Source of the DNA: Streptomyces bicolor
GTDB lineage: Bacteria > Actinomycetota > Actinomycetes > Streptomycetales > Streptomycetaceae
Length of the DNA: 64,000 bases
Direction: 5' to 3'
NCBI RefSeq assembly: GCF_000719285.1
Contig: NZ_JOFS01000007.1
Span: 1-64,000, forward strand
The notes below the pieces were generated by a model. The model saw only the letters and a list, made by a program, of their open reading frames with translations. It searched no databases and was not told the DNA's origin. Below are positions 47,127-57,852 of the stretch, one piece after another. Positions within the stretch are counted from its first letter, which is position 1. Each line of letters opens with the position of its first letter. A program made the translations under genes and the position numbers.

Positions 47127-47942
47127 ATGACCGCAACGACGCAGGCCGCGCCGACCCTTGGCGTCATCGGCGGCAGCGGCTTCTACCAACTGCTTGAAGA
47201 GGCCGAGGAGATCAGCGTCGACACACCCTACGGTGCGCCGTCCGACACCATCGCGGTCGGCGCGGTGGCCGGGCGCCGGGTGGCGTTCCTGCCTCGCCAC
47301 GGCCGCACCCACGCCCACCCGCCGCACCGCATCAACTACCGGGCCAACCTGTGGGCCCTGCGCTCGCTCGGAGTGCGCCAGGTGCTCGCCCCCTGCGCGG
47401 TGGGGTCGCTGCGCCGCGAGCACGGCCCCGGTGCGGTCGTCGTCCCCGATCAGCTGGTGGACCGTACGAGCGGGCGGACGCAGACCTTCTTCGACCAGGG
47501 GGCGCTGCACGTGCCCTTCGCGGACCCGTACTGCCCCGACGGGCGCGGCGCCGTCCTCAAGGGCGCGGCGGCCGTCGGCGCCGACGCGCACGACGGGGGC
47601 ACCATGGTGGTCGTCGAAGGGCCCCGGTTCTCCACCCGCGCAGAGTCCCGGTGGTTCGCGGCGGCCGGCTGGTCGCTGGTCAACATGACCGGGCATCCGG
47701 AGGCCGTCCTGGCCCGCGAACTCGCCCTCTGCTACACGTCGATCGCCCTGGTCACCGACTACGACGCGGGCCTGGACGCCGGTGAGAGCGTCCAGCAGGA
47801 CGACGTCTTCGCGGTGTTCGCCCGCAACTCCGCCCGTATGCGGGAGATCGTCCTGGAGACGGTACGGCGGCTGCCGGAGCGGCGGATGTGCCCGTGCCCC
47901 GGAGCCCTCGCCGGAATGGACCTCCCCTTCGAACTGCCGTGA
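47127..47942 (+). CDS. mtnP: S-methyl-5'-thioadenosine phosphorylase
   Basis: A 271-residue purine nucleoside phosphorylase-family enzyme that splits MTA with phosphate to adenine and methylthioribose-1-phosphate, the substrate of MtnA. Motifs: GVIGGSGFYQL, LPRHGRTHAHPPHRINYRAN, VDRTSGRTQTFF, EGPRFSTRAESR, NMTGHPEAVLARELALCY and the substrate-binding TDYDAG that separates MTA enzymes from plain PNPs. Start ATG 47127 after GAAGGAA. It is the last gene of the operon and links MetK's product cycle to mtnABCD. Confidence 0.93.
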   Translation: MTATTQAAPTLGVIGGSGFYQLLEEAEEISVDTPYGAPSDTIAVGAVAGRRVAFLPRHGRTHAHPPHRINYRANLWALRSLGVRQVLAPCAVGSLRREHGPGAVVVPDQLVDRTSGRTQTFFDQGALHVPFADPYCPDGRGAVLKGAAAVGADAHDGGTMVVVEGPRFSTRAESRWFAAAGWSLVNMTGHPEAVLARELALCYTSIALVTDYDAGLDAGESVQQDDVFAVFARNSARMREIVLETVRRLPERRMCPCPGALAGMDLPFELP

Positions 47943-47944
47943 GC

Positions 47945-47964
47945 CGGCCGGCCCGGACCGGCCG
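47945..47964. terminator. Short stem between convergent mtnP and sufS-like gene
   Basis: CGGCCGG (47945-47951) pairs with CCGGCCG (47958-47964) around a six-base loop, filling the gap between the two stops. It is a plausible bidirectional terminator and the right border of the large cluster. Confidence 0.5.
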
Positions 47965-49236
<1,272 letters not shown>

Positions 49237-49266
49237 CTAACGGAATCTACTCTATTTCTCTGTTAG
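49237..49266. promoter_or_regulatory. 30-bp palindrome upstream of the sufS-like gene
   Basis: CTAACGG (49237-49243) and CTGTTAG (49260-49266), 16 bases apart, extended outward by C/G to CCTAAC...GTTAGG. It lies 31 bases before the preferred ATG on the minus strand, where the promoter should be. It has the same arm sequence, spacing and total length as the palindrome at 9954-9983; I count 20 of 30 identical positions. Confidence 0.6.
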
Positions 49267-49504
49267 GGGGCATCGAGGGGATGCCATGACCCGTTCAGCG
49301 GAACGGGACACGGGCTGTCCGACGGCGGCTTGTCCCGACCGCATGTTGGTTAGGGTGACAAGTAGGGCTCAGTGGTGGCGAGTTGGCGGCGACAGAAGGC
49401 AGTTCTCGGGGGTGGGGCATCGCGGTGGGTGACGTGGGCCATGGCGTGCTCGGAATTGCGGTTGCCGGAGTCACCAGGGCAGGTCGACCGGACGCGGTGG
49501 GCGT

Positions 49505-50191
49505 GTGACCGGCCCGTCGGCGCCCGCGGTGCTGCCCCCGTCGCTGCGTGTGTGGCTCGGGCCCATTGCGGCCCTCGCCGCGCTGGTGGTCGTCGTGCTC
49601 GGGGTTCTGTACGCCGGAGACAGCGAGTCGGGCGCGGTGGACCGGTGGTTCATTCAGCCGACGGCGGACAGTGTGCGGCCGCCGTGGCGGTACGTCGCAC
49701 TGGCCACGGACTTCTTGGGGGAACCCGTGGGAGCGGCGACGCTGGTCGTGGCCGCCGTGACGGGCTGCCTGCTGCTTCGGCGTCCTCGCGCGGCGGTGCT
49801 CGTCGTTGCCGGCGCCGGCCTGACCGTGGGGACGACGACGCTGCTCAAGTCCCTGGTGGGGCGGACCATTCATGGCGACGGCAACCTGTCCTATCCGAGC
49901 GGGCACACCGCCTTCCTCACCGCGTTCGCCCTCGTGGTGGCGCTGCTCGCGACCGGCCGGCTCGGCCTCGGCAGGACGGCCGGCACGTCACTCGTACTCG
50001 TCGCGGGGCTGGTCGCCGGCGCCGCCATGGGCTGGGCGCAGGTCGCTCTGGGCGCGCACTACCCGACCGACGTCCTCGGCGGCTGGTGCACCGCGCTGGC
50101 GGTGGTACCGGCGACCGCGTGGCTGGTCGACCGGACGGCTGACCGGCTGGTCGATCGGATGGCCGACGCCGGTCGGGGACAGGCCCGCTGA
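49505..50191 (+). CDS. PAP2-family membrane phosphatase
   Basis: A 228-residue integral membrane protein with about six helices. The three PAP2 motifs are present: KSLVGRTIHG (KxxxxxxRP-like, with Thr-Ile for Pro), YPSGHTAF and ALGAHYPTDVLGGW. It probably dephosphorylates lipid phosphates such as undecaprenyl pyrophosphate or phosphatidic acid. GTG 49505 is the best-placed start, but the upstream region (49267-49504, no gene seen) has no strong ribosome-binding site. It converges on the polysaccharide operon, whose lipid-carrier recycling would suit such an enzyme, though it is on the other strand. Confidence 0.8.
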   Translation: MTGPSAPAVLPPSLRVWLGPIAALAALVVVVLGVLYAGDSESGAVDRWFIQPTADSVRPPWRYVALATDFLGEPVGAATLVVAAVTGCLLLRRPRAAVLVVAGAGLTVGTTTLLKSLVGRTIHGDGNLSYPSGHTAFLTAFALVVALLATGRLGLGRTAGTSLVLVAGLVAGAAMGWAQVALGAHYPTDVLGGWCTALAVVPATAWLVDRTADRLVDRMADAGRGQAR

Positions 50192-50203
50192 CGTCACGTC
50201 ACG

Positions 50204-51532
50204 TCACGCCCGGCGGCGGAACACGGGCTTCACCGGTCGCCCGCCCAGCCAGGGAGTGGGATCCGCGGCATCCAGTGCCTTCCGGTACACCACGCACGCC
50301 TGGGCCACCACGTCGACGGTGTGGTCGATGTCGGCGTCACTGAGCGCGCTGCTCACCACGAACGACGGGGCCAGCACGCCGCCCGCGAGGAGCCGGCGCA
50401 GGAACAGGGTGCGGTACTGCTGCGACGGCTGCCCGTTCTCGTCGAGGGTGGCGAAGACCAGGTTGCTGGCCCGGCCCCGGACGACGACGTGGTCGCCGAC
50501 GCCCGTGCTCGCCGCGGCGTCGCGGACACCGGCGGCCAGCCTCTCGCCGAGGGCGTGCAGCCGCGCGGTGATGCCCTCCTCGACGTAGGTGGTCTGCACG
50601 GCCATCGCTGCTGCCAGCGAGTGCGTTTCCGCACCGTGCGTGGTGGACAGCAGGAACACCCGGTCACCGGAGTGACGCAGCCCGCCCCGCTCCATCAGAT
50701 CGCGGCGCCCGGCCAGCGCGGAGACGGCGAACCCGTTGCCCAGCGCCTTGCCGAACGTGGAGAGGTCGGGGACGACGCCGTACAGGCCCTGGGCGCCCGC
50801 CTCGGACCATCGGAAGCCGGTGATCATCTCATCGAAGATCAGCACGCAGCCGTGCCGGTCGGCCAGCTCGCGCAGGCCGGTGAGGTACCCGGGCGGCGGC
50901 TCCGTGTGGGCGGCAGCGGGTTCGAGGATCAGGCAGGCGACCTCGTTCTGGTGGCGGTTGAGCAACTCCTCCGTGGCCGCCAGGTCCCCGTAGGGGAACA
51001 CCACGGTGAGGTCGGTGGTCGCCGCCGGAATACCCGCGGACATCGGCGTGGTGCCGATGAACCAGTCGTCGACCGAGAAAAACGGATGGTCGGCGCAGAT
51101 GGCCACCCGCGAGCGCCCGGTGGCGGCGCGGGCGAGGCGTACCGCGGCGGTGGTGGCGTCGGAGCCGTTCTTCGCGAACTTCACCATCTCGGCGGTCGGT
51201 ACCGTGGCCAGGAAGCGTTCCGCGGCCTCGACCTCCATGAAGGAAGGGCGCACGAAGTTGCTGCCGCGGTCGAGTTCCCGTCGCACCGCCTCGGTGACGC
51301 GTGGGTGGGCGTGGCCGAGGCTGACCGAGCGCAGGCCGGAGCCGTACTCGATGTAGCGGTTTCCGTCGATGTCCCATACGTGGGCACCGCGGCCGTGGCT
51401 GATGACCGGGGCCAGGTTCTCGGGGTACTGGTCGTCGCCCTTGGCATAGGTGTGGGCGCCGCCGGGGATCAGGGCGTGCAGCCGTTCGTTCGCCTGCCGC
51501 GACCGGGGCAATGGGAATTCTTCGGTGTCCAC
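50204..51532 (-). CDS. Class III aminotransferase, glutamate-1-semialdehyde aminomutase-like
   Basis: A 442-residue PLP enzyme of the GSA/class III type. IPGGAHTYAKGDDQYPE, SGLRSVSLGHAHPRV, KFAKNGSDATTAAVRLARA, and ILIFDEMITGFRWSEAG ahead of the PLP lysine in STFGKALGNGFAVSALAGR. True HemL is encoded with heme genes; here the enzyme ends a polysaccharide operon, as do GSA-like proteins in several O-antigen loci. It may therefore aminate a sugar or modify an attached amino acid. GTG 51532 lies seven bases after the upstream stop. It is the last gene of the minus-strand operon. Confidence 0.85.
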   Translation of the reverse strand: MDTEEFPLPRSRQANERLHALIPGGAHTYAKGDDQYPENLAPVISHGRGAHVWDIDGNRYIEYGSGLRSVSLGHAHPRVTEAVRRELDRGSNFVRPSFMEVEAAERFLATVPTAEMVKFAKNGSDATTAAVRLARAATGRSRVAICADHPFFSVDDWFIGTTPMSAGIPAATTDLTVVFPYGDLAATEELLNRHQNEVACLILEPAAAHTEPPPGYLTGLRELADRHGCVLIFDEMITGFRWSEAGAQGLYGVVPDLSTFGKALGNGFAVSALAGRRDLMERGGLRHSGDRVFLLSTTHGAETHSLAAAMAVQTTYVEEGITARLHALGERLAAGVRDAAASTGVGDHVVVRGRASNLVFATLDENGQPSQQYRTLFLRRLLAGGVLAPSFVVSSALSDADIDHTVDVVAQACVVYRKALDAADPTPWLGGRPVKPVFRRRA

Positions 51533-51539
51533 GACGACC

Positions 51540-52091
51540 TCAACTCTCCCTGTGCTTGAGGACTTCGGCGAGGCTCGGCGCCTCCCGGTCCCGCTGAGAC
51601 ATCAAAGTGACCGGCAGCGGCCAGGGGATGGCGAGCTCCGGGTCGTCGTAGGCGATCGTCACGTCCTCGGCCGGGTCATGCGGGCGGTCGATCCGGTACG
51701 AGGTGTCGGCGGTGGCGGTAAGTGCCTGGAAGCCGTGCGCGCACCCCGCCGGGATGTACAGGGTCGCCTGCGTCTCGCCGGACAGTTCGAAGAAGGTCCC
51801 ATTGCGATACGTCGGCGAGTCCGGCCGCAGGTCCACGACGACGTCGAAGATCCTGCCGTACGAGCACCGCACCAGCTTGGCCTCACCGGCGCCGGAGCGC
51901 AGGTGCAGGCCGCGCAGCACTCCACGGACCGAGCGGGACACGCTGTCCTGCACGAAGGCGTGCGGGTCGAGTCCCACCGAGCGGATCACGTCGGCGTCGA
52001 AGGTGCGGCAGAAGTAACCGCGTTCGTCGGCGTACGGCGTCGGCTCGAAGAGGAACGCGCCCGCTATCGCCGGGACTTCGGTCACTTTCAT
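51540..52091 (-). CDS. dTDP-4-dehydrorhamnose 3,5-epimerase-like (RmlC family)
   Basis: A 183-residue cupin of the RmlC family, which epimerises C3/C5 of a 4-keto-6-deoxy nucleotide sugar. The start FLFEPTPYADERGYFCRTFD, the SVSRSVRGVLRGLH stretch with its base His, GRIFDVVVDLRPDSPTY and IPAGCAHGFQAL follow the family. No rmlA/B/D lie in the window, so the substrate may be the CDP- or dTDP-sugar made by the operon or by genes elsewhere. ATG 52091 overlaps the pyruvyl transferase stop. Confidence 0.9.
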   Translation of the reverse strand: MKVTEVPAIAGAFLFEPTPYADERGYFCRTFDADVIRSVGLDPHAFVQDSVSRSVRGVLRGLHLRSGAGEAKLVRCSYGRIFDVVVDLRPDSPTYRNGTFFELSGETQATLYIPAGCAHGFQALTATADTSYRIDRPHDPAEDVTIAYDDPELAIPWPLPVTLMSQRDREAPSLAEVLKHRES

Positions 52092-53293
52092 GCGGCCTCC
52101 TGGCGGGGTCGGTTGTTCGCGGGCCACAGGGCCACCGTCAACTCTCGGAACTGGACGTGGAGTTGCCGGGTCGTGGCCAGATTCCGGTCGGTCAGGGTCT
52201 GTCGCAGCTCCGCCGATCGCTTCTCCAGTTCCCGGAACTGTTCGAGCAACCGGTCGGCGTCGACCTCGCGGGCCGGGTGGCAGTAGGTGGCGAGGCCCAT
52301 CCGGTCCATGAGTGCGTCGCTCTTCGCCGCGTAGCTGAGCGCGAGAGTGGGGGCGCCGACCTTCAGCGCGCAGACCAGGTTGTGATAGCGGGTCGCCACC
52401 ACTGTGCCGGCGGCCGCCATCTCGTTCATCAGGTCGGCGAGTGAGCCGACTTCGGGTGCGGTGACCAGGGGGGAGTCCACCGCGTCGAGGATCGCGGCCA
52501 CGACCGGCGCGTCGCAGGCATCGCCGGTGAGCAGCCGTACCTGCCTGCCGTCCTCGACCAGTGCGCGGACGAACCGTGTCGTCCCGTCCAGGTAGCGCCG
52601 GTGGATCTCCTCGGCCCGGGCACGGTCGTCGTTGCCGCCGTGGAAGTCCATGACGCCTACGCAGACAGAGCCCGATGGTGCGCTCCCGCCCGGTGTCGGC
52701 AGCGCGAAGGCGAGGTCCGGGTAGACCTTGTCGCGCGCGGTGTTCACCCCCATCGCCCGCAGTGCGTCACGGGACAGGTCGTCGCGGTACGAGCGATACG
52801 CGGCGAGCCTGGCCGACCAGCGGACCAGGGCCCGCGTCGGGCGGTGGTGAATCTCGTCCGCGCCTACGCCGACCAGCGCGACCCGGGTGCCGAACAGCCG
52901 GCCGCTCGCGCAGAGCAGGAACAGCGAGTACGGGAAGCCCCACGGCCGCAGCGGCAGTGTGGCCTCCAGGACGCCCATGCCCGGCACGATCACCACGTCG
53001 TGCCGGCGCACCCAGGCGGCGGTGCGGAAGACGTCGACGAGCTTGCCCAGACCCTTCCCCGCGATCGCGCCCGCACGGGACGCGGTCCGGTACTCCCCGC
53101 GGTACCAGTGCAGCCGGGTCGCGGGGATCCCGTACCGGGCCGCGACGACCTCGGGTCCGCCGCACAGCGCGTCCACGACCGCCTCCGGGTGCTCGGCGCG
53201 GAGGTACCCGAGCACGGCCTCGAGCGACCCGTCGTTGCCGAGGTTGCCGGAGCCGAGCAGGCCGAACACCCCCACACGTTTCCCCGTCTTCAT
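52088..53293 (-). CDS. Polysaccharide pyruvyl transferase family protein
   Basis: A 401-residue protein of the CsaB/WcaK-like pyruvyl transferase family. VGVFGLLGSGNLGNDGSLEAV at the N-terminus, VVIVPGMGVLEA, and the C-terminal ATRYHNLVCALKVGAPTLALSYAAKSD with the family's R-H-N/A-L-x-G pattern. Members add pyruvate ketals to sugars of cell-surface glycans or act as related transferases. It overlaps the gene on each side, so it is in the same operon. Confidence 0.85.
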   Translation of the reverse strand: MKTGKRVGVFGLLGSGNLGNDGSLEAVLGYLRAEHPEAVVDALCGGPEVVAARYGIPATRLHWYRGEYRTASRAGAIAGKGLGKLVDVFRTAAWVRRHDVVIVPGMGVLEATLPLRPWGFPYSLFLLCASGRLFGTRVALVGVGADEIHHRPTRALVRWSARLAAYRSYRDDLSRDALRAMGVNTARDKVYPDLAFALPTPGGSAPSGSVCVGVMDFHGGNDDRARAEEIHRRYLDGTTRFVRALVEDGRQVRLLTGDACDAPVVAAILDAVDSPLVTAPEVGSLADLMNEMAAAGTVVATRYHNLVCALKVGAPTLALSYAAKSDALMDRMGLATYCHPAREVDADRLLEQFRELEKRSAELRQTLTDRNLATTRQLHVQFRELTVALWPANNRPRQEAA

Positions 53294-54237
53294 GCCCGCC
53301 GCCCCTCACGGCCCGCGACGAGGGCGCCGACGGAGACAGTGAGCAGGTCCGGGTCGACCGGCGCGCGGTCCTCCACCCGCTCGCCGGCGCCCGGCCGGAC
53401 CCGGCTGGTCATCCACGCGGCCAGGTGGCGGTAGCAGGCGCGCCGGTCGGCCGGAGACAACGGCGCCCGCCGGACCGCCGAGACGAAGCCCCAGACGTAC
53501 TCGGCGAGCAGCCGGGGCGTCGGGTGCAGCGGGCCGGCCCGGCGCGGGTCCAGGTTGACGCACCGGGAGCGCTTGGACGGGTTCGCCCGCTCGGCGCGGG
53601 TGGGGTGGTCGCGGCGGAAGTACAGCAGCTCCGGCACCTGGTGGAAGGGCCCGTGCAGGGTGATCTCGGCGACGAACGTGCGGTCCGCGTGGTGGTAGCT
53701 GTCGTGCGGCTTCACCCGACGCAGCACGTCGGCCCGCATCACTCCGTAGAAGTCGTCGCCACCGGGCTCGAACAGCAGGCTGCGAAAGCGCTCCGGCGCG
53801 TGCGGCGAGTCGGTGGCCAGCCCGTACTCGTACGGGACCTTCACCTTGCCGTCGCCGTCGATGACCGCCTGGTCGGAGTGCGCGAGGATCACGTCCGGCC
53901 GCTCGTCCAGCGCCTCCACACAGCGCCGCAGCAGGTCGCGGGCGTAAAGGTCGTCGTGCGACGCCCACTTGAACAGCTCGCCGCGGCACTCGGTGAACAC
54001 GTAGTTGTGGTTCGGCGCGGCGCCGATGTTCCGGCGCAGCCGGAGGTACCGGATTCGGGAGTCCTGCGCCGCGTACTCGCGGCAGATGTCCTGGGTGCCG
54101 TCGGTCGAGGCGTTGTCGGAGATGACCAGCTCGAAGTCCTCGTAGGTCTGGCCGAGCAGGGCGTCGAGCGACTCGGCGAGGTACTCCTCGCCGTTGTACA
54201 CGGGCAGGCCGATGCTCAGCCGGGGATGGGCGGTCAT
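53290..54237 (-). CDS. Glycosyltransferase family 2
   Basis: A 315-residue inverting GT-A glycosyltransferase. LSIGLPVYNGEEYLAESLDALL, DFELVISDNASTDGTQDIC, and FKWASHDDLYARD with the DxD-like metal site. The later part (RRDHPTRAERA) resembles enzymes of capsule and O-antigen clusters. ATG 54237 overlaps the flippase stop. It adds one sugar of the repeat unit; donor unknown. Confidence 0.9.
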   Translation of the reverse strand: MTAHPRLSIGLPVYNGEEYLAESLDALLGQTYEDFELVISDNASTDGTQDICREYAAQDSRIRYLRLRRNIGAAPNHNYVFTECRGELFKWASHDDLYARDLLRRCVEALDERPDVILAHSDQAVIDGDGKVKVPYEYGLATDSPHAPERFRSLLFEPGGDDFYGVMRADVLRRVKPHDSYHHADRTFVAEITLHGPFHQVPELLYFRRDHPTRAERANPSKRSRCVNLDPRRAGPLHPTPRLLAEYVWGFVSAVRRAPLSPADRRACYRHLAAWMTSRVRPGAGERVEDRAPVDPDLLTVSVGALVAGREGRRA

Positions 54238-55532
54238 GGCGTCCTCACTTCGGGGAGGGGGTCTTGTTGGCGCTCGCGCAGGGCGGAACGCAGGTGCAGC
54301 CACCACACGGCCGAGCCGCAGACGGTCGCGGCGGCGACGCCCCAGGCCGAGCCGACCGTGCCGGCCACGGCCGCCCCGCCGAGCCCGCCGATGACGTAAC
54401 AGGCGGAGGCGAACAGCTGGCTGCGCAGGCTGCGCCGGGCCGCGCCGAGCGCGCGTAGTCCGGCCGCCGCGCCGGTGCCGAGGCCGGCGCCCGCGACGCC
54501 GAGCGTGGCCGGCACGATGAGCTCCGAGGCGGAGCGCCAGACACCGCCGAGCGTCAACTCGCCGAGCCGGTCCGGCATCAGCAGCAGCGCCGCGCCCCAC
54601 AGCAGCGCGGCGGCGGCCTGCGCGCCGCCCAGCAGGAGGCAGAACCTGGCCAGTTGGTGCGGGGCCCGCCGCAGCACCCGTGCCGCCTCCGCGACGGTGA
54701 CCAGTGAAAGCCCCATCAGCACGGCGAGGAACGGGCCTTGCAGCAGCTCGGCGCCCCGGACCGCGCCCACCGCGCCGACCCCGACGATCACGCCGAGGCC
54801 GTACGCCCGCAGCTGGCTCGCGCCGCTGAGGCAGGTGTTCTCGACCAGGTACCGCGTGCCGAGGTCGCGGTGCTCGCGAAGCCACGCGCGCGCTCCGGTC
54901 ACGTGGGGCCGGATGCCGGACTGGATGCAGCCGTACGCCGCGGCGACAGCGGCGGACGCGCCCCAGGCGAGCACGAATGCGGCCACGCTGCCCACGCGGG
55001 CCGCCACGACCATGGCCGGGACGAGCGCGACGCCCCAGACGAGGTCGTTGACGAACGCCTTCCGCCCGGCGCCGGCGGCGAAGAACGCGTACCGCCAGGC
55101 GTCCTGCAGCAGCAGCCCCGGCAGCATGACGCCGAGGCAGACGAACGCGGGTCCCACGCTGCCGCCGACAGCGAGACCGATCACCAGACACGCCGCGCCG
55201 ATGGCGGTACCCACGCCGAGCGCGGTACCCGACGACCGGGCCACCGCCCCGCGCCAGGACGTGTCCGACACGCCGCTGAAGCGCACCACGAGCGGGTCGG
55301 TGGCCAGTCCGCGGGAGACGTTCAGCACCACGCCGTAGGTCACCCAGGCCAGGCTGAACACGCCGAACGCGGTCAGCCCGAGCGAGCGTGCCACGTAGAT
55401 CCCCACCGCGAAGTTGGTCATGCTGGAGGCCGCCTGGTCGGCCAGTCCCCAGGACAGCCGGCCGACGATGGCCCGTCTGGCGGTCGCCGCCTTGGGCCTC
55501 GTCTTCTCCTCCTCGGTGGTCAACGGCGTCAT
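54234..55532 (-). CDS. Wzx-type polysaccharide flippase
   Basis: A 432-residue protein with about 12-14 hydrophobic segments (SSMTNFAVGIYVARSLG, ACLVIGLAVGGSVGPAFVCLG, FASACYVIGGLGGAAVAG) and Wzx/MATE-like spacing. The N-terminal ~25 residues are basic and cytoplasmic. It probably moves the lipid-linked repeat unit across the membrane. It overlaps the DUF4910 gene upstream and the glycosyltransferase downstream. Confidence 0.82.
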   Translation of the reverse strand: MTPLTTEEEKTRPKAATARRAIVGRLSWGLADQAASSMTNFAVGIYVARSLGLTAFGVFSLAWVTYGVVLNVSRGLATDPLVVRFSGVSDTSWRGAVARSSGTALGVGTAIGAACLVIGLAVGGSVGPAFVCLGVMLPGLLLQDAWRYAFFAAGAGRKAFVNDLVWGVALVPAMVVAARVGSVAAFVLAWGASAAVAAAYGCIQSGIRPHVTGARAWLREHRDLGTRYLVENTCLSGASQLRAYGLGVIVGVGAVGAVRGAELLQGPFLAVLMGLSLVTVAEAARVLRRAPHQLARFCLLLGGAQAAAALLWGAALLLMPDRLGELTLGGVWRSASELIVPATLGVAGAGLGTGAAAGLRALGAARRSLRSQLFASACYVIGGLGGAAVAGTVGSAWGVAAATVCGSAVWWLHLRSALRERQQDPLPEVRTP

Positions 55533-56827
55533 GCCTTGATCAGCCCGGCGCCGTGCAGGGCGTCGGCCGCGGCGGCGACGGTCTCGAACGGCAGCCCGGA
55601 CCGTTCGGCGACGTCCAGCACACTGTGCTCGCCGTCGGAGAGGTTGAGCACCCAGAGCATGGCCATCTGGGCCTGCTTGGTGTCACTGCGGCCGCCGAGC
55701 GCGTCGTACAACCCACGCCGGCCCAGCTGTGGTTCGCCGTAGGGGCTGAGGTTGGCGTACCGCCGGTTGCGGTCCAGTACGGCGAACGCCTCGCGGCAGA
55801 CGGCGAGCGTGTCCGCCATCGCCCCCGGGGAGACGAAGTCCAGGTTGTCCGCCGAGGTGTGGTACTCGGGGTAGCCGGCGTACGGGGTCCGGGTGAGCGA
55901 GCCCACGCCCAGATTGAACCCGGGCGAGCAGAACTGTCGCTCGTCGTAGCCGTACGGAGTGAACTCGGCGACGCGGTGCGGGCGTTCGGAGGTGTCCAGC
56001 ACGTGCCGCATCACCCGGTCGATCTCCGCGTCGCCGCGCCTGCTCTGCTTGTACGTCAGCCGGCCCGAGTCGCCGGCGCAGGCCAGCACAAGGCCGTGCT
56101 TGACCCGCTCCACCCGCTCCGCGTTGCGGGCCAGCCAGGTGATCGCGCCGATGGTGCCGGGCGCGAACAGGAACCGGTAGGTGTAGTACGGCGTCTCCTC
56201 GGCCAGCGCCCGGGCCAGGAACGTCGCCACCGCGATGCCGGCCAGGTTGTCGTTGGCCAGCGACGGGTGGCAGACGTGGCAGGAGACGATCACCTCGTCG
56301 GCGACCTGCCCGGGGACCACGTGCTCGGCGTAGGTGAGATGGCCGTCGGCGAGCGTGGAGTCGATGCGCACCTCGTACTCGCCGTCCGGCAGCGCGTCCA
56401 GGGTGTCCTGGGCCAGGCAGAACCCCCATTCCGGCTTGTAGTAGCTGGTGCGGTACGGCACCCAGGACGGGTGCTCCGGCAGGGTGTGCAGGTGCGGGCG
56501 CAGCTCGGCCAGCGGCATGGTCGCCGACACCGGCACGCTGTAGCCGAGCACGTGCAGGCTCGACGCGGCGAAGTCGACGACCCGGTGGCCGGCGGTGTCG
56601 GCGATGTAGGCGTCCCGGATGTTCCACTCCTGCGGCACCGTCCAGTCGAGCACCTGCGTCCCGGTCGGTACCTCGTGCACCTGCAGCGGGATGTACTCCC
56701 TGACGATGTCCAGGGTGGCGCGCACACCGTCGCCGGTGATGCTCCGGCACAGCGGGTACAGCCGCTCCACCAGCGCGTACATCTCCGCGCCGGTGGAGGT
56801 CATCGGCTGGTCGCCGGCCGCGGTCAT
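55529..56827 (-). CDS. DUF4910/DUF2172 aminopeptidase-like protein
   Basis: A 432-residue protein of the DUF4910 family, a zinc aminopeptidase fold (M28-like) with a C-terminal winged helix. Seen: LYPLCRSITGDGVRATLDI at the start, YEVRIDSTLADGHLTYAEHV, the metal-binding CHVCHPSLANDNLAG, and YHTSADNLDFVSPGAM. The HTH-like end runs LDVAERSGLPFETVAAAADA. Such genes recur in polysaccharide and nucleotide-sugar clusters, where their substrate is unknown. ATG 56827 overlaps the epimerase stop. Confidence 0.85.
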   Translation of the reverse strand: MTAAGDQPMTSTGAEMYALVERLYPLCRSITGDGVRATLDIVREYIPLQVHEVPTGTQVLDWTVPQEWNIRDAYIADTAGHRVVDFAASSLHVLGYSVPVSATMPLAELRPHLHTLPEHPSWVPYRTSYYKPEWGFCLAQDTLDALPDGEYEVRIDSTLADGHLTYAEHVVPGQVADEVIVSCHVCHPSLANDNLAGIAVATFLARALAEETPYYTYRFLFAPGTIGAITWLARNAERVERVKHGLVLACAGDSGRLTYKQSRRGDAEIDRVMRHVLDTSERPHRVAEFTPYGYDERQFCSPGFNLGVGSLTRTPYAGYPEYHTSADNLDFVSPGAMADTLAVCREAFAVLDRNRRYANLSPYGEPQLGRRGLYDALGGRSDTKQAQMAMLWVLNLSDGEHSVLDVAERSGLPFETVAAAADALHGAGLIKA

Positions 56828-57849
56828 CCGCGCCACCGCAGGGTGTCGTCGACGGTGCCGGCGTCGGACGCCGCGCGCAGCACGGCGAGGCGGGTGAAGC
56901 GGCGCTCGAAGTCCTCCCGGGTCAGCCCGTGTCGGCGGTAGGCGTCGGCGAGGTCGAGGGCGCCCTGCTTCACCGTCCACTCGCAGTCGAAGCCGGGGAT
57001 GGCGTTGCGGAACCGGGAGAAGTCGACCCGGTACGAGCGCGGATCGGCACCGGTCTCCCCGGTGATCACCACCTTCGCCCCGGCCACCGCCTCGGCGACC
57101 TGCTCGGCGATCTCAGCGACCGTCACGTTGTTGATCTCGCTGCCGATGTTGAACGCCCGGTCGTGCACCGCTTCCCGCGGCGCGGTCAGCGCGGCTGTGA
57201 AGGCCCGTGCGATGTCGGCGGCGTGCACCAGAGGACGCCAGGGGGTGCCGTCGGAGAGCACGAGGACCTCGCCGGACAGGAGCGCGTGGCCCACCAGGTT
57301 GTTCAGCACGATGTCGGCGCGCAGCCGGGGCGAGTAACCGAAGGCGGTGGCGTTGCGCATGAACACCGGGGTGAAGTCGCCGTCGGCCAGCGCGTGCAGG
57401 TCGTCCTCCACCCGCACCTTGGACTCCGCGTACGGCGTCACCGGGCGCAGCGGGGCGTCCTCGCCGACCAGGTCGTCGCCGCCGGCGGCGCCGTAGACCG
57501 AGCACGTCGACGCGTACAGGAAGCGCCGCACTCCGGCGTCGCGGGCCAGCCGGGCCAGCCGTACGGAGGCGTGGTGGTTGATGTCGTAGGTGAGTTCGGG
57601 CGCCAGCGATCCCAGCGGGTCGTTGGAGAGTGCGGCCAGGTGGATCACGGCGTCCACCCCGGCCACGTGGTCGGCCGTGATGTCGCGCAGGTCCACCCGG
57701 TGCCCCTGCGGGTCCGCGGGCGTCGGGCCGAGGACGCAGTCGGCGAACAGCCCGGAGTCGAGGCCGACGACCTCATGTCCGGCGGCGGCCAGTACCGGGG
57801 CCATCACGGTGCCCAGGTAGCCCTGGTGTCCGGTCAGTAGTACGCGCAA
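56824..57849 (-). CDS. NAD-dependent nucleotide-sugar epimerase/dehydratase
   Basis: A 341-residue extended SDR. LLTGHQGYLGTVMAPVL binds NAD, VIHLAALSNDPLG, Ser/Thr-Tyr-Lys centre in ASTCSVYGA and TPYAESKV. WRPLVHAADIARAF and FNIGSEINNVTVAEIAEQV complete the pattern. It modifies the sugar made by the neighbouring nucleotidyltransferase, as a 4,6-dehydratase, epimerase or reductase. TTG 57849 with a G-rich ribosome-binding site is the likely start, three bases after the deacetylase stop. Confidence 0.9.
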   Translation of the reverse strand: MRVLLTGHQGYLGTVMAPVLAAAGHEVVGLDSGLFADCVLGPTPADPQGHRVDLRDITADHVAGVDAVIHLAALSNDPLGSLAPELTYDINHHASVRLARLARDAGVRRFLYASTCSVYGAAGGDDLVGEDAPLRPVTPYAESKVRVEDDLHALADGDFTPVFMRNATAFGYSPRLRADIVLNNLVGHALLSGEVLVLSDGTPWRPLVHAADIARAFTAALTAPREAVHDRAFNIGSEINNVTVAEIAEQVAEAVAGAKVVITGETGADPRSYRVDFSRFRNAIPGFDCEWTVKQGALDLADAYRRHGLTREDFERRFTRLAVLRAASDAGTVDDTLRWRG

Positions 57850-57852
57850 GGT